Source: Pseudomonas sp. GD03944 (GTDB taxonomy: Bacteria > Pseudomonadota > Gammaproteobacteria > Pseudomonadales > Pseudomonadaceae). Taken from it: a stretch of DNA of 64,000 bases. The stretch covers positions 62,001-126,000 of the forward strand of contig NZ_JAOCAH010000005.1 in NCBI RefSeq assembly GCF_029839275.1, read 5' to 3'. A program made the position numbers and the translations under genes. Positions 60,174-64,000 of the stretch are shown here, piece by piece. Under the pieces are notes generated by a model, which was not told where the DNA came from, searched no databases, and saw only the letters and a program-made list of their open reading frames with translations. Positions within the stretch are counted from its first letter, which is position 1, and each line of letters starts with the position of its first letter.

Positions 60174-61430
60174 ATGAAATTGCCCCACCGCGCCACCCTG
60201 CTCGCCGCCGCCCTGCTGCTGCCCACCATTACCCACGCCAGCGACAAGGCCCTGACCGATACGCTCAGCGCCTTCACCCAGTGCGACGCCAGCTTCTTCA
60301 GCAGCCTGCAGACCCACCGCGCCGCCTGGGACGCCCTCGTGCCGCTGAAACACGAACAGAACGCCAGCTGGATCGCCGTTGAAAACCGCAACCGTGACGG
60401 CCAGGACAGCGTACCGATCCAGGGAACGCCGCAGGTCGCCGGCATGAAGCTGGTGTCCTACTTCGACCAGAGCGCCGACCTGGATGAGCTGGGCTACTAC
60501 CTGTTCTGGGGCTTCATCGTCGACGGCCGCCCTGACCAGGTGGCCCAGCAGCTGGCGCCCCTGCTCAAGCACCCCGAACAGTTGCGGCCGCTCGGGCCGA
60601 CCTTCGTGCGCAGCGAACTGCGGCAGGGCAACAGCTGGCAGGTTATCCAGCCGCTGAAAGGCGCCCCCGGCACCGCCCGCCTGGAGCGCGTGCTGCTCCT
60701 CGAACCCGAGAGCTCACAAAGCAACCGCACCCGCCTCAGCTGCTCGCTGCAAGGCGCGACCGATAAAGCGGCCTTCGCCGAAGTGCGCCCCGACATCCCG
60801 GCCTCCGATTACCCACAGCCGGCGCCGGCGACCGACATCACCGACGCGGTCGTGCCCGACAGCGTGCTGAAGCCACTCGACGTACCCCTGCTGCAGCCGA
60901 AATTTGCCTCGCTGCGCTACACCTACGCGACGACAAAGGACAACGAGAAAAAGAGCGACCCGGTCACCATCGAAATGACCGCCGAGGGCGGCCTGCTGAA
61001 CAAGACCGAGATCTACAGCCCCAGCTTCCAGGTCCACCGCCAGATCAAGGCGGACCTGATCCAGCTGAAATCGAAAATGGTCGGCATCGGCGACGGCCGC
61101 GTCCTGGTCACCCAGCACGCCGACGTGCAGATCCCCAAGGACTGGACCGCCGGCCAGACCCTGAGCAGCCGCCTGCTGATGGAAAACACGCCCGCCAAGC
61201 CCGGCGATGAGCGCATGACCACGCAGATGACCTGCACCGTCGGCAAGCGCTACCCCGCCGCCCAGGTATTCGCCACCCTCACCGGCGATGCCATCGAACT
61301 GAGCTGCGAGCACGGCAGCTACCGCAGCACCAGCGCCTTTATCGAAGACCTGGGCGTTTCCTTCCTCCTGCAATCGTCCTCCGGCGGGCAGTACCGGTAT
61401 GAAGTGACGGCGCTGGAGGTGGTGCGCTGA
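60174..61430 (+). CDS. secreted hypothetical protein, 418 residues
   Basis: The signal peptide MKLPHRATLLAAALLLPTITHA precedes a mature protein starting SDKALTDTLSAFTQCDASFF. I recognise no family. There are few cysteines (Cys in FTQCDA, SCSLQ, MTCTVG, LSCEHG), which could pair in the periplasm. The region DVPLLQPKFASLRYTYATTKDNEKKSDPV is charged. It is divergent from the propeller lipoprotein gene 206 bases away. It could be a periplasmic partner. Confidence 0.75.
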   Translation: MKLPHRATLLAAALLLPTITHASDKALTDTLSAFTQCDASFFSSLQTHRAAWDALVPLKHEQNASWIAVENRNRDGQDSVPIQGTPQVAGMKLVSYFDQSADLDELGYYLFWGFIVDGRPDQVAQQLAPLLKHPEQLRPLGPTFVRSELRQGNSWQVIQPLKGAPGTARLERVLLLEPESSQSNRTRLSCSLQGATDKAAFAEVRPDIPASDYPQPAPATDITDAVVPDSVLKPLDVPLLQPKFASLRYTYATTKDNEKKSDPVTIEMTAEGGLLNKTEIYSPSFQVHRQIKADLIQLKSKMVGIGDGRVLVTQHADVQIPKDWTAGQTLSSRLLMENTPAKPGDERMTTQMTCTVGKRYPAAQVFATLTGDAIELSCEHGSYRSTSAFIEDLGVSFLLQSSSGGQYRYEVTALEVVR

Positions 61431-61457
61431 GCAGCGCCTGTGCCGTCGGTTCAGCAC

Positions 61458-61483
61458 GGCCAGTGGCAGGTATGCCACTGGCC
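61458..61483. other. strong hairpin between two hypothetical genes
   Basis: GGCCAGTGGCA-GGTA-TGCCACTGGCC is a perfect 11-bp stem with a four-base loop, 28 bases after the preceding stop. There is no U-tract. It may act as a transcript stabiliser or a partial terminator. Confidence 0.65.
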
Positions 61484-61530
61484 GACGCGGGCCTGCGGAT
61501 CCCTTGCGCGTCCGACCAGAGCCCCGCCCG

Positions 61531-62139
61531 ATGATTTCCGCCCAACAGGCCAGCGCCATCGTTCTCGCCCTCCATGAAGGCGTGATCAGCGACGGCCGCC
61601 CGGAGCGGTTCGTCATCCAGTCCTGCGAACTGTCTGCCGACGGCCGCTACTGGGTGGTTCGCTGCAACACCGAGGACTGCGTGGTGCATGGCAAGACCGA
61701 GTATTGCTACGTCGGCGTCAATGCCCACCTGGTCGATGTCGGCACCGGCGCCCACGAGGTGGTGGCCAGCTGCTTCAGCGTCGACGAGTACCTGCAGGAC
61801 AAGGCCGACCTGCAGGCCGCCGCGGGCAAGCTCTACGTCCTGGTTCCGTCGTTCACCCGCGACGACAAGGCGGCGCTGATCAACCTGCGTCAGAAGCTGG
61901 CGTGCTCCTATCCGGACAGTTTTGCCCTGCTCGCGGAAACCGGCCGCCAGTGGCTCACCGGCAAACGCCGGTACCTCGCCGATTGCCAGCGAGTGCTCGC
62001 TACCGAAGGCATCGCCACCGCCATCGAGCTGCAGGCAGACCCGCAAGGCGCCACGCCCATCGGCCCGGAAACCTGGCACATCGACGCGGTACTCAAGGCC
62101 ATCCGAAAAAGCCGGCAGCCAGAAGAGCCCGGTCGCTAG
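61531..62139 (+). CDS. hypothetical protein, 202 residues
   Basis: I do not recognise the family. The ATG at 61531 is preferred to an upstream TTG. The first half, FVIQSCELSADGRYWVVRCNTEDCVVHGKTEYCYVGVNAHLVDVGTGAHEVVASCFSVDEYLQ, looks like a PepSY/immunity-type beta fold. The second half has KAALINLRQKLACSYPDSFALLAETGRQWLTG and may be a ribosomal-L7/L12-like helical repeat. It converges with the DUF2149 gene at 62136, overlapping it by four bases. Confidence 0.65.
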   Translation: MISAQQASAIVLALHEGVISDGRPERFVIQSCELSADGRYWVVRCNTEDCVVHGKTEYCYVGVNAHLVDVGTGAHEVVASCFSVDEYLQDKADLQAAAGKLYVLVPSFTRDDKAALINLRQKLACSYPDSFALLAETGRQWLTGKRRYLADCQRVLATEGIATAIELQADPQGATPIGPETWHIDAVLKAIRKSRQPEEPGR

Positions 62140-62471
62140 CGGGACGGCGCCTGTTCACCGCCCTCCGATTCCGGCACGTAGATCATCCGCCCATCGGCCA
62201 GGCGATAGGTCACGCCGGCCTTGGTGCCCTGCCCTTCGCCGATGGCACCGCTGGATTCGTAGCGTTTCAGTTCCTGGCCCTCCTTGACCAGCATGCGCAT
62301 GTCGGCCTCGCCGGGGTTCTCGATGACCACCACGGTGTTCTGGCTGAATGGGTTGAGCGGGTTCTGCACGATGACCACCATCAGGATGCCGATCACCACC
62401 AGGAACAGGTCGATCAGGTTGACCATGGAGATGATCGGATCGTCCGCTTCGTCGTGTTCCAGAAAGCGCAT
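62136..62471 (-). CDS. DUF2149 membrane protein of the CobN-like operon
   Basis: A 111-residue protein with one N-terminal helix (PIISMVNLIDLFLVVIGILMVVIVQNPLNPF), typical of DUF2149, and a periplasmic-type tail (EGQELKRYESSGAIGEG, RLADGRMIYVPE). In layout it resembles ExbD/TolR: a short N-terminus, one helix with an Asp (NLIDLFLVV), then a soluble domain. It probably pairs with the preceding MotA/TolQ/ExbB-like protein. Its ATG overlaps that gene's stop (TGATG). Confidence 0.9.
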   Translation of the reverse strand: MRFLEHDEADDPIISMVNLIDLFLVVIGILMVVIVQNPLNPFSQNTVVVIENPGEADMRMLVKEGQELKRYESSGAIGEGQGTKAGVTYRLADGRMIYVPESEGGEQAPSR

Positions 62472-62947
62472 CAGGCCTGCTCCTGCGCACGTTCCACGCT
62501 GCGCAGCTCCTGCAGCAGCCAGCGGCGGCGAACGGTGAGGATGAAGAAGGTGATGCTGGCGGCGACCAGGGCGACGATCACCGAGGAAAAGGCCACCACC
62601 ATGTTCTCGCCGATGCCCTGGGCATCGTTGCGGGTCAGCGCCAGCAGCGCCGGGCCCATCGGGATCATGGTCGCCACCAGGCCAAGCATTGGTGCACTGC
62701 GCGAGGTGATACGCAGCCATTCCAGCTGCTTCATGATCCACAGTTCCAGGTCGTCGCTGGTGCCGCCGTGCTGGCCGTGCCAGGCCACCAGCTGCGAGCG
62801 GTAGGCGCCGCGATGGCGTTGCCAGGCCTCCAGCGCGAAAGTGCCCAGGGCGAAGCAGGCATAGGCCAGCGAAGCGAGGATCAGCAGCATGACCGGCACC
62901 AGAAAGAGCCGGGTGATTTCGTAGATGCTGGTTTCGAGACCATTCAT
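62471..62947 (-). CDS. MotA/TolQ/ExbB-type proton channel protein
   Basis: A 158-residue membrane protein with three helices (LFLVPVMLLILASLAYACFALGTF; APMLGLVATMIPMGPALLAL; FSSVIVALVAASITFFILTV). The SAPMLGLVATMIPMGPAL stretch is the ExbB/TolQ/MotA signature with LGLxxTxxPMGPAL. It starts in an ATGA overlap with the CobN-like gene, so the three genes are translationally coupled. It probably forms an ExbB/ExbD-like motor with the DUF2149 protein. Confidence 0.92.
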   Translation of the reverse strand: MNGLETSIYEITRLFLVPVMLLILASLAYACFALGTFALEAWQRHRGAYRSQLVAWHGQHGGTSDDLELWIMKQLEWLRITSRSAPMLGLVATMIPMGPALLALTRNDAQGIGENMVVAFSSVIVALVAASITFFILTVRRRWLLQELRSVERAQEQA

Positions 62948-64000
62948 GGTGTGGGTTCCGTCAGTCGAGAGTTGGTCAGGCCTTGCCGAATGGCACCGCC
63001 CAGGAAAAAGCCGAGCAGCAGCGCAAAGCCCAGCCACAGCAGCCACTGCGGTTGCGCCTCGCCCTGCTCGGGCATGACTTCTTCGAGCACCTGCCCGCTG
63101 ACGGCCTGTGCCGCCGTGCCGGCCGCCTGGGCGGGCGCACCCTGGCCCTGGCTGTGCAAGCCGAAGCCGGCCGCCATCTGCTCGAAAAATTGTTGTGTGA
63201 GGGCCTCGCCCACCGCGCCGGCCTCGGTGGCGGCGAGCTGCTGGCGGCGCTCGACCAGCTCGCGGCGGGTCTGCTCGCTGGCGTCCCAGTAGCCCTTGCG
63301 GATGGCTTCGATCATCCGTTCGATGAGCTGGGCCTGGGCCGTGGGGTTGTGCTGCTCGAACCAGGCATCGAGGCCCAGCTCGCGCTTATCCATGACGTAG
63401 GTGTCATGGATCGCCTGCCACTGGTCGTCACGCACCATGCTGCGGTCGGCCGCCTGCCAGCCCCAGAGGTTGTTGACCAGGTTGAGCATCTCCAGCGTGC
63501 CGGCGTAGCCCTCCTTCTGCATCTCGCCGATCCACTGCGGGTTCAGGTAGCGGCCGCGCAGCTCCGTGGCCAGGAACTGGGCAGCCGCCGTGGTGCGTGG
63601 AGCCGTCTTGCGCAGGTCGGAAATGTAGAGCGCCGGGCTGCTGCCATCGAGGGACCGGACGGCGGCCGACAGACCGCCGAGGAACTCGAAGGGATGGTCC
63701 GTGGACAGCAGGCCGTTGAGCTCGGACGAGCGCGACATGACGGCGGCCTGCACCCCCTTGAGCTGCTCGGCGAACAGGTTGCCGTCCTCCAGCTTCACGC
63801 CCCAGGCCTGCGCGCCGTAGCCATACTGCAGGCGCTCCAGGAATTGCTGGCCGAGTGCGGCATCGTCTTCCCAGGTGGTCGAGTCCAGCGCCAGTTGCGA
63901 GACACCGGTGCCGTAGTCTCCCGGCTCGTTGCCGAACACGCGCAGGCGCGACAACTGCCGCGCCTGTTCGGCGGGCATGCCCTGTTCCTGCTGCAGGCGC
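62944..64000 (-). CDS. CobN-like cobaltochelatase/chelatase subunit, C-terminal part
   Basis: The visible 352 codons are the C-terminal end of a large CobN/magnesium-chelatase-H-type protein. RVFGNEPGDYGTG, ALYISDLRKTAPRTTAAAQFLATELRGRYLNPQWIGEMQKEGYAG and NNLWGWQAAD match this family. It differs from soluble CobN by a linker (QGAPAQAAGTAAQAVSG) and a terminal helix WLLWLGFALLLGFFLGGAIR, so it is membrane-anchored. It precedes ExbB-like and DUF2149 genes with coupled translation. The 5' end lies beyond the window. CobS and CobT are not seen nearby. Confidence 0.88.
   Translation of the reverse strand, partial: RLQQEQGMPAEQARQLSRLRVFGNEPGDYGTGVSQLALDSTTWEDDAALGQQFLERLQYGYGAQAWGVKLEDGNLFAEQLKGVQAAVMSRSSELNGLLSTDHPFEFLGGLSAAVRSLDGSSPALYISDLRKTAPRTTAAAQFLATELRGRYLNPQWIGEMQKEGYAGTLEMLNLVNNLWGWQAADRSMVRDDQWQAIHDTYVMDKRELGLDAWFEQHNPTAQAQLIERMIEAIRKGYWDASEQTRRELVERRQQLAATEAGAVGEALTQQFFEQMAAGFGLHSQGQGAPAQAAGTAAQAVSGQVLEEVMPEQGEAQPQWLLWLGFALLLGFFLGGAIRQGLTNSRLTEPTP

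Noticed and set aside
1..64000. tRNA, rRNA, insertion sequences and prophage genes.
   Set aside because: None was found by eye: no transposase, integrase or phage structural motifs, and no recognisable tRNA. A tRNA scan would be decisive.

Overview
The window looks like the chromosome of a Pseudomonas species. It is GC-rich and uses Pseudomonas-type codons. It carries interspersed REP/BIME palindromes of the GTAGGAGCGGGCTTGCCCGCGA type, and its gene order (cobO-cobB-bluB-cobD-cobC-cobQ-cobP-cobT-cobC phosphatase; nfxB-mexC-mexD-oprJ) matches what I know from Pseudomonas. No rRNA, tRNA, CRISPR array, insertion sequence or prophage is visible. All functional names rest on reading motifs and remembered families, not on database searches.

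Layout. (1) 1-8707: a cobalamin biosynthesis operon on the minus strand, headed by a clear cobalamin riboswitch (8511-8707) and cut by the window edge inside an alpha-ribazole phosphatase gene. (2) 8937-15446: a MexCD-OprJ-type RND efflux operon with a divergent NfxB-type repressor. (3) 15.5-24.4 kb: single genes (hydrolases, an EexN-like lipoprotein, a TonB receptor with a Zur-like box, a TetR/quinone-reductase pair, a zinc alcohol dehydrogenase), separated by repeats, including an 8-copy heptanucleotide tract. (4) 24.97-34.93 kb: a carboxylate-uptake and cleavage island with a LysR regulator, an RraA-like protein, two complete TRAP transporters, a nitrilase-family amidohydrolase and an HpaI-family aldolase. 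(5) 35.3-50.1 kb: small regulator-plus-enzyme units (SDR/SnoaL/LysR, a tandem-HD LuxR regulator with a secreted hydrolase, GMC oxidoreductase, LysE exporter, hydrolase/CGNR pair, MarR/methyltransferase, YddG-like exporter, ParD-like/methionine aminopeptidase). (6) 50.3-53 kb: glucarate dehydratase with a LacI regulator and twin operators. (7) 53.4-58.8 kb: a DUF3079 protein, an MFS exporter, an in-frame HxlR-glyoxalase fusion, and a stress pair (YciE-like and DUF2061) divergent from a manganese catalase. (8) 58.9-64 kb: three poorly known proteins, then the start of a membrane operon encoding a CobN-like chelatase, a MotA/TolQ/ExbB proton channel and a DUF2149 protein.

The best candidates for less-described biology are the CobN-ExbB-DUF2149 operon at the right edge, the double TRAP/aldolase island whose RraA-like member lacks the usual arginine, the tandem degenerate HD-domain LuxR regulator, the ParD-like/MetAP operon, and the HxlR-VOC read-through fusion. 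Repeats also reach into genes: the stop codons of cobQ and of the LysR gene at 24972 both lie inside REP-family sequence.
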